Assembly (NCBI GenBank): GCA_013396995.1
Contig: VWZP01004518.1
Location: 205,835-269,834, forward strand
Source: Dicaeum eximium
Lineage: Eukaryota > Chordata > Aves > Passeriformes > Dicaeidae
Direction: 5' to 3'
Length of the DNA: 64,000 nucleotides
Positions 25,201 to 38,600 of the stretch are shown here, piece after piece. The notes under the pieces are model-generated. The model did no database searches, was not told the DNA's origin, and was given only the letters and a program-made list of their open reading frames with translations. Within the stretch, counting starts at the first letter, position 1, and every line of letters starts with the position of its first letter. The translations under genes and the position numbers were made by a program.

Positions 25201-27775
25201 TATCAATTTTTTTTTCATTTTCTAAGTTTTTTAAAAATTTAATTTGAAAGAAAAAATACAGATTGGAAAGGCTTCCTACATGTCATAAGGGACCCTTTGT
25301 CTCAAGAGGTGAAGAGGTTTATGGAAATGTCTGCTGCTTACAAAATGTGCAGAGCCCAGGGACCAAATATTTAAGGTTTCTGCCATACTTTCCATACCTG
25401 GTGGCTTAGAGTAAACCAAAGGCTACAATTTAATTCATTGGTGTGAGTTTTGTGAATTCAAACCTAATTTGTAAAAATCTACTGTTCTTACCAAGGTTGG
25501 CTGTCTGAAGTATTTAATAATCTAGACATTTTCTGAAAGGCACATTTTTATTAATCTGTAATGCTGTCTAGTGAAAAGCATATTGAAGCAGGGAAATACA
25601 GATCTTTTCCAAGTAGCCAGAGGTGGGGGGACGTTAATCATCATTTTCCATTACTTTTCTGTTTGTTATGCTCAAGATCAGTGCATGTGCAGGATCTGAT
25701 ATCTCAACTGCTGTTTTTCCTGTCCCATCATCATGTACGCTGGATAATACCACACTGTTTCCAATGACTTTATTTTCACCGGGGTTTTTCTCTTTTTCTT
25801 GGTCTGAAATGTGTTTTAGCACTGCTGGGCTGTGCAATGCCATTCATGAAGTGGAGATGGGGAGGATGAGGGAGGAGGAAAGCTGTGCAGGTGTAGATGT
25901 ACAGGGAGATTACTCCAGATAGCAAGAGCTGCAGAGGAGTTGGCTCAAGCAGCAGGAGCACTGAGGTTTTGCAGAGAGCTGAGAAGGCAGCCAGCTTGAG
26001 ATGAGTGCAAGTTTGCAGCAGGGGAATAGAGGGAGAGCAGATCCACCAAGTATGTTGGATGAAGTCCACAGAGAGCTTTACAAACCAAGAAAGATATTAC
26101 TTATGCTGGGTCAGGTTTCTTTTCACGCAGATGTTGTGTTAGCTCTTGCATTGTCATTATGTTGGACCTCTTCAATGTGACTAATATTGCACAAATTTCA
26201 GATCTCTTCGTCTCCATGAATATTCAAATGCAAGGAATAAGCCTTGAAAAGTTTTCTTTATTGCTTGTCCTTCTACTACCCTGAAGTAAAATAACTTTCC
26301 CTACTGGATTTTAAAAGATTTAATAGGGAGCTAGCATGCTTTCATGTGCAAATCAAAATTAATTTACGTGCTTGGCATTTCCAAGTCCAGAACTGTATAA
26401 AAAAATCAAGGTGTTTGTTTTTTGTGCCCCATTATATGATAAGGAAAGTGGTTTCTGAACTTCCTTGCTGTTTTCTGTGATTGCTGCTTTAATTCTTCTA
26501 TGCATTAAAGAGCTGGGTGTAGGTACTGTGGACATGACTATGTAAACTTTATGATAATGCCAGCTCTGTGAAAAAAAAACTGTAGTGTTTCTGCTTCCTG
26601 TGTTTCTCTGTCATTCCCTTCTCTCCTAGCAACAGCTAATTTGGGAAGTGGCTTTTGATGCTCCACGGTGTTTATGTGGAGACAATGTGTATCCAATGCC
26701 ATGATCAGACCTGGCTCAGTGGAACTAGCCAGAGTTGCAAGCATATGGTGATGTCCGTGAGGAATTAAAGCAAAGCCTGGAGGACTGGGCACAGCCCTTC
26801 CAGAAGAGCAAGGGTCTGTCAGCAGAGCTGTAGCCCATATGTAATTCCTACAAATCTGTGAGCAGGAAATGCCAATGCTTATTAGACCATGCATTAAATA
26901 TCATTGAACAGATGTTCAGAGAGCCTTTCATTCATAGTGCTGTTAGCAATGAATGGGGTATTATGCTCCCATTCTACATTTTTAAGTCAAGTGTAAAGAT
27001 ATGTTTGAAAAGGAGAAATAGTGTTAAGTGCACCCTGCTGCCATTCATGTTCAAAGACAGTGTTTTTTTCCCCTCCAGTATCTAAAATTAATTACACTGG
27101 GGATAAGTATTTAACAATACAATCTCAAGTTGTACAGGATATGAAACTACACATGAGTATTGTTTGTTTGGTTTTGATCAAATACATGTACATCTCTCAT
27201 CTGACATAGAGTCGTCTTCAGAAAGAACAGTTCTTGAGCTCTAGCCTTACCATTTCCCAAGGGCTATGTTATCTTTGTTCTCAGGGTTCCTTCAACAGTA
27301 TTGCTTTTAAAGGGCTTAGAAGACTCCAAGGAAAATTAGGTGTTGTGCCATTTTCCTAAATCCCATTCAAAAACCTTTCCTTACTCTCCTCCACTTCCCT
27401 TTCCTCTCAGTTCTCTCCTTGTTTTACAGCAATGCGAATTAACTTCAGGAGTTTCCTGTCACTCTCTCCTATTATAGCAGAGTCTCGGCTGTCGGACTTA
27501 ACCTTACCCTCATGCTTAGTCAGCTCAGCTTGTATGAAAGGATTGCATGAGATTCCTGTTAAAGGTCACACAGGAGGACTGTGATTTTCCTAGGTGTGCC
27601 CTGACCGAAGCCTGGGTTTGTGCATCTCAGATCTCAGCCTGTTTGTACCTTTGTTGACATTAAAATGTACAGATCAATTTATCATGTTATGTGCGAGCTT
27701 CTTGGCCTCTCTATACAATGGTGGTCTGAGTTCTACAAGGAAAAAAAGAAGTTTAGGATTTGTTGGATGTTGGTT

Positions 27776-27850
27776 TTGGGTTTTTTCTGGTTTTTGGGGG
27801 TTTTTTTTGGGGGGGGGTTGTTTTGTTTTGTTTTGTTTTTTCCTTTTTTT
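27776..27850 (+). repeat. G/T-rich tract with long G runs and (TTTTG)n
   Basis: The plus strand carries GGG, GGGGG (27796-27800) and a nine-G run (27809-27817) separated by T runs, then about four TTTTG units. The G runs meet a loose G-quadruplex pattern on the plus strand. Open frames across it encode low-complexity Trp/Phe/Gly-rich peptides and are not genes. Confidence 0.8.
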
Positions 27851-28370
27851 TTTAAGAGAGAGAAAAGCAAAAGTGTCAGAAAGGAGTAAGATACAGCATT
27901 CTTGAGAACTACATCCAAATTTTAGGGCTTAGGAAGAGACCTTCCCAGAGACTAAGGGAGTATCATATCTGCTTGCCAGGGAGCTCTTGGACCATCCTCT
28001 TAGACATCTGACACCAGCTGGGTGAGGGACACTGGACTGAAACAGCAAAGAACTGTTCAGGGACTTGCCCATGCAAGAAGTGTGACATCCAGAAAGTCCA
28101 AACATGGAGAAACTTAGCATTTAAAGACATTCCCTTTTTTGGTTTAATTTATCAGTTGCCAAAGAATGGTGGAAAGTGTCTGCATTTTGGACACTAGTGG
28201 AAATAAAAAAATACATTAAGAGAAAAGAGTAAATTTGAGGTGCCTTCATTCATCTGCCACCATCTCATTCCTGTCTAGGTTTCATATCATGCCTCCTCTT
28301 GGACTTAAGTGTGTTCTATGAAAACAGCAGGTAACCTAGAAAGCACTTATGGGGGCTTGCATTTTATTCC

Positions 28371-28395
28371 TTTTGTTTTGTTTTGTTTTGTTTTT
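28371..28395 (+). repeat. (TTTTG)n pentanucleotide repeat
   Basis: Four to five TTTTG units, the same unit as at the end of the 27776-27850 tract. Confidence 0.8.
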
Positions 28396-28539
28396 AATTT
28401 GTTTGACTCGCACTCTCTGTTTTTATCTAAGTTACAAAGACTTTTGATATCTCTTTCTAAATCATTGTAGTTGTGCTTATTCTTGTTGTCTCTTTGAAAA
28501 AGTATGAGAAAAATGAAGTTACTAAGTTGGCTGCGCTTT

Positions 28540-28602
28540 GGGTGGAGCTGGACCAGATGAACTCCAAAGGTCCCTTCCAACCTCAGTTTACTCTATGCTT
28601 AT
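28540..28602 (+). mobile_element. CR1 LINE terminal tail
   Basis: 'gtggagctggaccagatgaa', 'aggtcccttccaacctcag' and a degraded TACTCTATG end match the last ~60 bp of CR1 3' ends. Only the tail is left, in plus orientation, and it is more diverged than the copy at 56200-56445. Confidence 0.8.
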
Positions 28603-31600
28603 AAAATATTTTAATTAAAGATTCATGTGGGGTTTTTGAGCTTCCCTCTCAGTAGTTTCACTGAGCAGCACTTTTGAGAGAAGTAATTTTGGAACTCAAG
28701 ATAAACTGTCTTTTTCATGTTCCCCTGGCTTTTGTATGTTGGCATCAACAGCTGTGTGGGCATCATCTGGGAGTGAAGTCTTTAAGGCTTCATTGGCATC
28801 TTAGTGGCATTTGCTGACTTGTGCAGAGAAAAGCATGGTTAGTAGAGTAGCGTGTCCCTTCTGTCATCCTGTCAAATATTTAAGAAAAGGAAGAGGACTA
28901 ACATGATTTAAGTATTTTCAGCCAAGGAATTAAAGACGACAATAGGATGAACTCTAGAAATACCAAATGAGCTAGGGAAAGAATTTGTCAGACCTTACTT
29001 CAAAATGGAATTTGTCGCTAGCGCTTAAATGTGAAATTATGTTTCACTTCTTAAAGATTGATGGCAATATATTGCTAGCCAAAAATGACATAAAGCTTTA
29101 TTTTGAGATGAACCTCTTGGGGTTATTTTGAAATGTTGCTGCTTTTTGGCCCATGATGGCCCTGCTCCCCTCACTTCCCTTCTTCATTTTTACTGGACCA
29201 CAAAGCTAGAGAATTTCATTACTCATTTAGCTCAGCTTTCAAGCTCTCAGCATGCTTATGTTAACCATATTATTGGGCATTTCAGAATGCTGACCAGATT
29301 AATTGATCACTTAAAATATTATCCTGTTTCAACTACAATTTACATCAAACTTAGCACTCTGAAATAATGTACTGTTTCCTGAGACCATGTTTCATTTGAG
29401 ATTGGAAGTGCTTTGGAAACTGAGAGAAAGTACACTTGATTGGGAAGGAAAGAAGGAATCACAAGGGCAGGATAACAGGCTAACAAATAACCATCTGGAT
29501 CATCTTGCTTTCAGTATCCACTCATCTTTAAAATCTTAGGTCTGGAAAGGATATATGGTGTGATCTGTTCCAATTGTTCCCTGTCATGGTCAAGCGTGTT
29601 ATGCATTCCTCTTCATAAACCAAACAAGTTTCTAATTCCTGACTTTCTGAAAAAGCATGGAACTCTGCTAGCATTGCAATGCTTTTAGTCTTCACTTGGA
29701 ACCTTCCTTGAAACTGGATTACATTTAGCTCCAATAAGAACTTTTATTTGGCAATGGCTACTTCTAATCTTTTCATCTGTCTATGATTGATCCTTTGGTG
29801 GGAGGTACTCATCAGTCTATGTGTTAAATTCCACTAATTTGTCTTATGCCAACAGAAATTGCTATGGCTTTGTCTGTTTCTTATTATTTCAGAGTAATGG
29901 CTTTTTTTTAAGGTCTGTTTTATGTTCATTCTGTTGCAAATTCAATGGAAATAATGTCTCAGGGCAAAGGGAAAGCATGTCAAGTAGCAGGAGTAATGGA
30001 GAACACGGTCTCAAACAGGGACACTGGTGGTCTGAAACGTGACTAACAGCTTCTCCCTTTTATTTTGGTAAACCCATTACAGAGTCAGCCCTGCTGTAAA
30101 ATGGCACTAAAAGAATGGCAGCTGTCCTTGGGATGCATGAATGGGCTGGTGCAGGTTCTGTGTGCCTCTCTTCAGACAGGGACACTGCTCTCCCTGCCAG
30201 CCACTCGTGGCAGGAGTGACCCCGTGCCAGACTCCACCAAGTCCTCAGAGTGCTAAAGCCTTGAAGTCTGAATTTAAACAACCACCACAGCCCGTGTGAA
30301 TGTAGCAAAGAGAGCTTGAAAATCTTCCCTTAGAGTTTTCAAATGGCTCGTGGACTGGTCCAAATGTTGATTCAATGTCATTGGAACTGGGAATTTCAAA
30401 CCATCAGGGTGTTGCTACCACTGCTTGTAAAGCATGTGTTAGATAAAGTGAGATGATGATAAGGGACCACAGCTTTTTTATACTGCTAGGGATGCCCGAT
30501 CCCAGTTCTACCTATGCAGAACTGTGGTGTAGAAAGGTCTTTTTTAAAATGTGGGGTTTCCTTAGATGATTTTATCCTAGAGCTGTTAGACAGAGAAGAC
30601 AAAAACTTTCATACATGGGCCAGTGACAGCAATGGTTTGTGTCTGTTCAGTGACTCAGAGTAAGATGAAGTTGAATGCATTATGCACTTTACTTCTTAAC
30701 TGTTTGGTTTTGCCTGGGTGTAGGTTTTTTGAATAATGAAGATAGATAACCAGTTGTTGCTGAATGTACATGCTGCTGCTCGTCTCTCCTGTCTCTGTTC
30801 TCAGCACTTCGGTTGTAAATTGTGGGGTTTGCATTAGGGAAATGAAGTTCACTTAAATAGCAAAGGGACCAAATGGATTTGGAGTGGATCTGTGTGTTTC
30901 AAAGAGATCCCAAAGAGGTTGAAGAAGCAGCCATGGCAATCTAAGGATGCAAAAGAACTTGTGTGGGCTAGAGACAGCCTGCTTTGTATTTTTGCTTGTG
31001 GTTTTTAGTCAACACTTGCACTGCATCAAACCATCCTATCTAAAAAATGTGGGTTCACCTCCTTCCTCTGTACCTGGAGCACTGTGGAAGGGGTTTGCTT
31101 CTCAAAGTGGATAGTTGTGTCTGTTGGAAAAGCAGTTTAGAAATCTCTTCTGGTACCTTCTGGTATGAAGATACTTTAAAATGTTACTCGTTCTTACATT
31201 TGCATGTCTGAATTACTGCCTTAGGTTTCCAGAAAGGAGGGAAAGAAAAATGAGACCCATTTCTGAGGTCTGTGGTCTAAATGAGGGGAATATTTGAACG
31301 GAGCTCAGTAACTTGAGCCTTACATTTGTAGCCAGCATCTTCTTCTATGGGTTCAGAACAGGAAAATATGGAACCATTATTCTCTGTGCTGCCTGTGCAG
31401 TTCAGATACAGCTGAAAGCAAGTTCTTCCCTTCACCCTTGAGTCCAGAAAGGGCTCCATGTAACATCGGATCTGTGTGTGTATTCTGCCAAATTTATGAG
31501 TGAATCTCTTAAAGCTGGCTCCTGCTGCTCTGCTGTGGAAATGCAGTAGTCAGTTTTATAAAGGGGTGATGTGTGCCTACATATATGAGAGCAGAACTGA

Positions 31601-34600
31601 CCTCACCACTGGCATTGAGCCCTGATTTTGGTCATTGTGCTCCCTACTCCTGCTTTATGTTCTCCCTTCCAGGACTTTAAATGGTGCTTTTGGGTTCCCC
31701 TGTTCTGGGACTACTTGATAAACTAATTTTTGCAGGCTTATAGAGAATTTATTTTTGTGTATTACTGGGTAAGCACTGAAGCAATTTTTGTCCTAGCCTT
31801 TGTTCCTTAGAGGTGTTTGGAGGAGGATTGCTAAGAGAGAAAAAGATTGTTTTTACTGATATTCACTAGAACCCATAATAATTTCTAGGCTTTCATTTGG
31901 GGCCAAATGTGAGCACATCTTGTATTTCTTTTTTTGGCTAGCAGAGCAAATTGTGTGTTTGGAAAAGGCTTCAGGTTGCACAGAGGAAGCTGCTTGGACC
32001 ACTGGCTTCAGCAGATGGAACTTCTTACCAGATACTCACCCCAGCTCTGTGATCCTCCTTAAGAGGTTTTTGTACATTAAAAGCCAGCATTTCCATAGCA
32101 GTTTTTTAAATCTCTTGTGTAAAGTTGAGATAATAATAATAAATAACACAGCAGATATGATAAGCTGTGCTGCCTTCCTCCACCCTTCTGCAATGATGTT
32201 GACTGTAAAATCAAAAAGCTCTTCATTGATAAAATCTTTTCCCAGCAGGGGTCAGTTGTTCACTTCCTGGCCCATGCATAGATCTGTCGAGAATACTTTT
32301 CTCAGGAACACTCCTTCCTTTTTGTTGTGTCCTGTTTTCCATATGCTGTCCCTGGATTGTTTCCAGGGAAGGAAAGAAGCCACCAGAAGGAGCAAACCAA
32401 ACCCACCAAATCTCACCCCACCTCCAGTACTGCTGTAGCATCTGTTCTCAGAGCCAGATGTAAGGAGCTCTAGGGGGTGATTATTATGTGATTATTCCAT
32501 ACACCAACAGCTTAAAGATCCAGTTTCCTCCTCTTGTAAACTGTCTTAGACCTCCAGTAGCTTTGAGGTCATCTTGCTTGATTAAGGACAGCAGAATTAG
32601 GTCTTGGCTTGTGCTTGTGCATCTGTAACTTTTTAATCTGGTAACACATTTTAGTCATTTTAGAGTGCAGCCTTGCAAACAAATACTTTCTTACTTCTAT
32701 CACTTACGAGGTTTATTTGAACTAAATTCTATTATACCAAATAAATATAAACAGTAGTTTTGCATAATACTCCTATCCCGCATTCCAAAACATTTCACAA
32801 ACCCCAAATTCTCAAGTTTTTTTTTTAATTCTTAGAATCACCAAAGGCCACAAGACAGTGGAGCACAGTTTGAAATCTTTATATAATTACGTGCAAAGCT
32901 GGCATCCATGCTGCTCCACTGTCAGCAGGACAGTCAGCCTGGAGTCTGAGAAAGAGAATTGCTGGAGAGATAAGTCATGTTTAGGGGAATGGGAGGACCC
33001 TGAGAAACAGGATATGACACAGAGGCCATGGGAAAAAGTAAAACCTCCTCCTTTGCCACAAACCCAGATGCCTGCAGTAAAGCTGGGGGTGCTCCACGTG
33101 GGCATAGGAGCAGCTATAAAGGGCAGCTGGTGTTGGGGGCCTTAGGAGAGCACCCTCATATGTATGAGCTACACTAAGGATATGCTGGATCTGAAGAGAA
33201 ATAATTATTGTTAATGTTTGGCAAAAGCAGCTGCTCATAGAAGCCAGGACAATCACAAAAAATGAGTAATTTTATGCTGAGAGAAGATTTGGGCCTGGAA
33301 CAAAACACTGGGGATCTAAGGAGGAGCCCTTAGTGTTGCTAATAAATATCCACTTAGGCAGATTTGTCACTCACAGAACTTTCTGAAAGTTTTGTGGCTG
33401 GATGAAAAGAATGTGCTTTTATTTCTTGAGCAGCTGTTCTTTTAAATGGGTGCAGCTGTACCACAGTGTCCATTGACACCAATTGCTTTGTGATTTAGGG
33501 GATTGATTGTAGTCAACCAAGTAGAAAGTTTCTTTTTCCTTTTTTTTTTCTTTTTTTACTTTTTATTTTTCTTTTTGAAACTGAGGAAAATCTTGTGAAA
33601 TAGCTCAAGTTTGTCAGACTGTAGCAGGCACCACTGCAGTGTTGCTGTGAAAGCTTTTGGGGGACATGGAAGTGGATTTTCATTTCCTGGAGCTGCCTCA
33701 GCTTGCTGCAGCCAGGGCACGACCTGCCACATGCAACGTGGAAGTCATCTGAGAGCTCTCCTGTGGCAAGAGCAGCACTGCAGTTATGTAATGGAGTTTT
33801 ATTGTTAGAAGTATGTGAAAACAGGAGCTGTGAACTCGCAGGCGATTCAGAGCTGAAATTTTTCCATATTCTCACTCCAAAAGGTTTTTTTGGAAAGTTT
33901 GATGGAATGCTGTTTGGCACTTTTTTGATGGGAGTGAGTGTGCATGTCTGAAGGAGATTTTTTTTTTTCTTAAACTATCCCATTCTGACAGTGACTTTCC
34001 TAAATTCAAAGCATTAGGAGAGTAAGAGTTTTAATCTTGGCTCTGCTGATTTGCTCAGCAGGCCTGGAGAAGGGCTTCTGTCTTTCTGTTGTAGACATAA
34101 ACTATTAAATGTCTACACAAAGATTTTATGATAAGATATTTCAGTCTTTTGCAGGTAGTACCTGAGTTTTAAACCATCATCTTAAGGACTTCTTGCAAAA
34201 GTAAAAATCAGGAAGACATTGCTGCTACTCAGCTTATTTCAAAACTGAGGTGAAATATCAGGAGGTGCAGTTTGCTGAGGGAGATTACTTTTCTAATGTA
34301 AATTACTACATTTCTTCAAGATAAACAACTCTTATAATTATGGATGCCAATTACCTTGTGCACTATTTTAAAATATCTGATTTTTTGAGTAAATAATAGT
34401 GATAATGGCATTGCAAATAAAACCATTGCACTGTTTTCCTTGAATGAAGGTGCCTAATTAATTTCCCTTTCCTCCTCCAGAAAGCAAACCAAAGGCTGGG
34501 TTTTAACCTGTTAAACAGTTTTAGTTGTCCTGGAGAGAAAGGTAAAGGTCTTAAATTTCTATCAGTTTCATAAATCCAGGTGGCCAGTTAGAGGAGGGAA

Positions 34601-35570
34601 ATCCACATTGCGTTGAGAGTTTGGAGAGCAGAGAAGGAGCCCTGGGAATGCACCACTCACCAGCCAGCAGAGGATTTATTGTGGCCTGAGAGAGGCTTCT
34701 GAGATGTCACTGGGATTTTTTGTTTAGTTCTCTCTTTTTTTGTGGCGTGTTTCTTTGGGTTTTTGGTTGGTTGGTTGGGTTTTGGGTTTTTTTTTTGGGG
34801 GGGATGGCAGTGTTGATGTTTCTTTTTGTGGCTTTTTTGTTAAGATCATGTCTCTAAAATTGCCTTTTTTTTTCTCCCTTACACTGTGCTTTTGGGAAGT
34901 CTTGGGGGATTTTTGCTTGGCTTTGTCTGGATTTGTTTAGACTTTTTCACTTTAATTTCTATTTGAAGTAGCATGTATGAAATTTTTTGTATTGTACTGG
35001 GCCTTGAAAACTGCTTACTGAAAGATTAATATAGATACATTAATTAAAAATTCAGTGTAAACCCCTGAAGCCAATTGGAGTTTCTTTAATGGGTTACAGG
35101 GCAGAGTCTGCCCTACTGTGGTCCAAAGGGTAGAAAACACAGCAGTCCTTTTCAGATAAGTCTCTTTTTCCCTCAGCAGTTAATGCTTAACTTATCTAAA
35201 ATTCCCAAGAATTACTTGTGAACTGGTTTGAATTCTACTCATGGCTATAAAAGCTGGGAATTTTGAGGTCTCCTTGCTTTTTTGATTGCATTTATAATAA
35301 GGTGGGAACTTTCCCTTACACAAATATCCCTTCTCCCTTTTCCCTGAAGAGAATACCCACCAAAGACAGGTGAAAGTCTTTGGAAATTCAAAACGGCAAA
35401 ACAATTTTTTAATGACTTCAGAAAACATTTAATATTTTTGTGACCAGCAAGTGACACTGTTTTGGGCTACCTCATGCTTAAAGGAATATAGCACCTGGAA
35501 GACAGAGCCTCTAAATTAATTTGATATGCCTGATCGATTATTCTGGGTTAAGTCTAATTAAATGTGATAC
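28603..35570. other. Unique noncoding sequence, no gene seen
   Basis: 7 kb without a recognisable gene. A 172-codon open frame at 31920-32438 (plus) has no domain, no start context and no splice signals that would support coding. T-rich stretches occur near 33530-33580 and a G/T-rich tract at 34755-34803. Confidence 0.65.
34755..34803 (+). repeat. G/T-rich tract with quadruplex potential
   Basis: G runs at 34757-34759, 34777-34779, 34784-34786 and a seven-G run at 34797-34803 are separated by T-rich loops, with a (GGTT)n stretch inside. Four G3 runs on one strand satisfy a relaxed G-quadruplex pattern. Confidence 0.75.
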
Positions 35571-35650
35571 TTACCAGGTATCTAATTAATCTCATTTTTA
35601 CTCTGGCCACTTACCAGGTATCTAGTTAATCTCATTTTCACTCTGGCCAC
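35571..35650. repeat. Two-copy 40-bp tandem duplication
   Basis: Positions 35571-35610 and 35611-35650 are the same 40-bp unit (starting TTACCAGGTATCTA, ending CTCTGGCCAC) with only two substitutions (A/G and T/C). The unit length is exact. On the minus strand both copies contain ACCTGGTAAGT, a strong 5' splice-site consensus. The copy nearer 35571 continues as GTAAGTATC and the other as GTAAGTGGCC. Whether either is used is unknown. Confidence 0.95.
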
Positions 35651-38600
35651 AACTGGTGGGGTATTGGGTCCCACCATATGCAAGAGCTGCTGGCTCCCAA
35701 ACCAACATTTAATAATTTCTTCCTGCTGCCCTGTGAAATGACTGAAACAGGTGTCCTCCTTCAACTATCCCCTTACACCTTTTTATTCTTTCCCTTGTTA
35801 CAAGGCAGTTATGACATTTACTACTTGGTTGAGTCCTGTATTCTTCTCGGTATTTATCCTTCTCTCGCAATCTCACCCAAAACTTTATATAATTGCTCCA
35901 AGTGCCTATAGATGCTGTTTAGCAGTGACTCTGTCTGAAGCCCATATTCTTTGGGAGCAATCAGGCATTTTTATTTTTTTCCCCCTCTTTCTGTGTGTTG
36001 AACAGCTGAGCCAATAAAGATTTGGGATCCACTGGCATTACTGGTGGATTGTAGCAGCCCCCATTCAGCTGGACAGCAGCTTTCCCTGAGTTTGGTTAAA
36101 CAGGTAAAGCCTGTGTAAATGCAGGGAAAAAACTGAGTTCACTGTGCACCACAGGGCCTGGCAGTCAGATCTTGGAGGAGTTTCTACTGTTTCTTTTGGG
36201 AATGGAAGCCTCTCTTTGCTTGTATTCAAGCCACCTGTTTCAATGCAGTCTGTACAGGAGGGCATCTTTCATGGTTGCACAAGGAGAGCTCCAAGGTTTT
36301 GGGGTAGGGTGCATAAAACCATCCTTGTGTTCTAGTCTTCAGCCAGGAAAAAGCAGTAAATGTCAAATACATTGGATAGTAAAAAAATAAAATTGCTAAG
36401 AAAAGAAAACTACTTGTAATTAAAGTCCATAAACCGGTAATAATTCTAAGCATCCCAAATGTTTTAATTTGCTGCTCTGACTGTAAATCATTTCATCCAC
36501 AGCTTGAATTCTTGGAAACTACCTGAATTGTGGCCTAACGAATATTTGCGACTCAGGGAGAGTATTTTCAGTCTGCTGCTCTTGGGAATATAGAATATTC
36601 CCTACTTTTTAGTTGTTGGAACACTGAGTAGACCTGTATCGTAAACAACATATGCTGCTGTCATTAATGGTATTTTAGGCAGAAGCTGTGTTGGAAACTT
36701 TTCACTTCTGAGAGGGGACAGGAGTGGGAGCCTGGAGGAAACACTGCTGGGCTGATTCTATGTGGGTTTAAAAATAAAACAATGCCAGCACCACCACTTT
36801 CCCCCCAGCCTCTTCCATAGGTTCTGTATCTGTTTATTTCTAATGGCTCTTTTAAATGACAGCTTCATAAACTGAACCATCCAAAACAAAGGCCATGGAG
36901 TTTACTTTGGCCATCTCAAGTAAATTTTCCTAATCTAAACATCAGCAGTGCCTTTCATAAATCAGTCCAATGACGTCATCCTTTCAATTAGCCAGGCTGG
37001 TGTTTGTGTTCTGGCCTCAAAAGCTATTTGACCAGTTAATGTTTTCAGGTTTTGTAGTAGTCCAGACTTCTCACCAGTTCTCAGTAACGTGCTTGAAGTG
37101 GGAACACAATTATCAATAATTGCCACTTTTTAAGTGCAGATACCAGACAGTTATTAATTGCTAACATTTTATGTTGTCTACCAGAAATAACAAGCACCGT
37201 CTGTGGACTTTAAAATTGTTCATAATATATCTCACAGTTCTTACTGGGGGACACAGGCATCTGCAATTTAATAGGTATTAAGAAGGGTAGGGAAATAAGA
37301 AAAATTATTGGGTGGGTTGTATTTCCAGGAAAGGTAAAATGAGGTAGTGCTAAGAGCTGGGAGTGAATCATCTGTCTGCCTGAGTGTGCTAGTTTGTTTT
37401 ATTTCCCAATAAGTACTTGAAACTTGACTTAGAAGGTTATTTCAAAGAGACTCAACTTCAGTCTTCCTTTCCTGGAGGTTAGAGGGATCAAGCCCCTGCT
37501 GACAGGGGTGTGTGATGCTGGGCTGGGGAACAGCTCAGTTGCAGCATATCTTTTTCTCTAGATGAAAATGCTTCCACTGCATGAAAGAGGTTTATTCTGA
37601 TAAGGTTCTTAGCAAAATCCACCAGCTGCCAAGAAGCAGTCAAGGCAACAGTATTCTTCCTCTTAATCACACCTTCCTCTCCCTATGTGGAAATAACAAT
37701 AAGGGCTGACATGAGCTGAAAAAAGCCAGAAAATGTAGAGCCAAGGCTTAGCTCCTATCCTTAGCTCACCCTAGCAGCACATTCATGCATTGCAGCACAG
37801 ATGCTATGTAAGGTCACCTTCCACCATAGTGTCAGCTGTGATTGAATTCCCTGAAAGAGAAACCCAAAATTATCTTAAACACACAAACTATTCCATATGC
37901 GTGTGTAGGATGTATGGTTTTGTTTATGTTAATGACGAGACTTGCACCAGTAAGTGGTTATGTCCTTGGCTTGAAATGTGCAAATGCTTGTAAGCTGCCT
38001 CTATGAATCTCTTTCAGTGTCCTTTGAAACAACCTGAGCTTGGCTTCCCACGATGCTATTTCTGTTCTTCGGCTTTCCACACACAGCAGCCTTTCACCAG
38101 ACCTCCTGCTGCTTGTCATTACCGTGGCTGAGCTTGCTGATAGCAGGAGTGGGAGCTTTGTGAGCTGGACAGTCCTTTTTCCATTTCTTTTTCCCCACCA
38201 TTTCTGAGGCAGGTCAGGAGCCCCGGTATTATCAGTGCTGCTGGGCTGCAGCAGAGGCTGAAGGAGCAGCATCAGTACACACTGAAGCCTGTGGGTAATT
38301 TTAAGGGAGGTGATATTCTAAGAGAGCTGGAACAAGTTCAGGAAAGGCAGGAAAATGCCATCACCTTTGCTGGTGAGATACTTGCAAGTCTCAGCCCGTT
38401 TCAATGATACAGCTTTTGCTTCCTGCTGGCCATGAATGTGTGGCCCTCATCATAAAGACTTAGCTGTGAATTGGCCACAGACTTGCTTGAGAATATGGAA
38501 ACTTTCTCTTGGTATTCTGTAGGAAATGTTTTAAGTCCTAGGGCTCATGCTTAACAAATTGCTGAGCTGATAATCATCCCCTTTAGTTTGTCTTCAAGCA

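Larger units (their letters stand above)
19292..28539. other. Unique noncoding sequence, no gene seen
   Basis: 9.2 kb without a recognisable gene. It contains a pyrimidine tract (20652-20689), an AT-rich palindromic tract (22184-22233), an A-rich run near 24193-24225, a G/T-rich tract (27776-27850) and a short TTTTG repeat (28371-28395). Stretches at about 20960-21140, 23540-23720 and 27420-27600 keep CpGs and mixed composition and could be conserved noncoding elements, but that needs an alignment. Confidence 0.6.

Noticed and set aside
31920..32438. 172-codon plus-strand open frame as a gene
   Set aside because: No domain, no repeat homology, poor start context and no promoter or splice signals. 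The composition is like the surrounding noncoding DNA.
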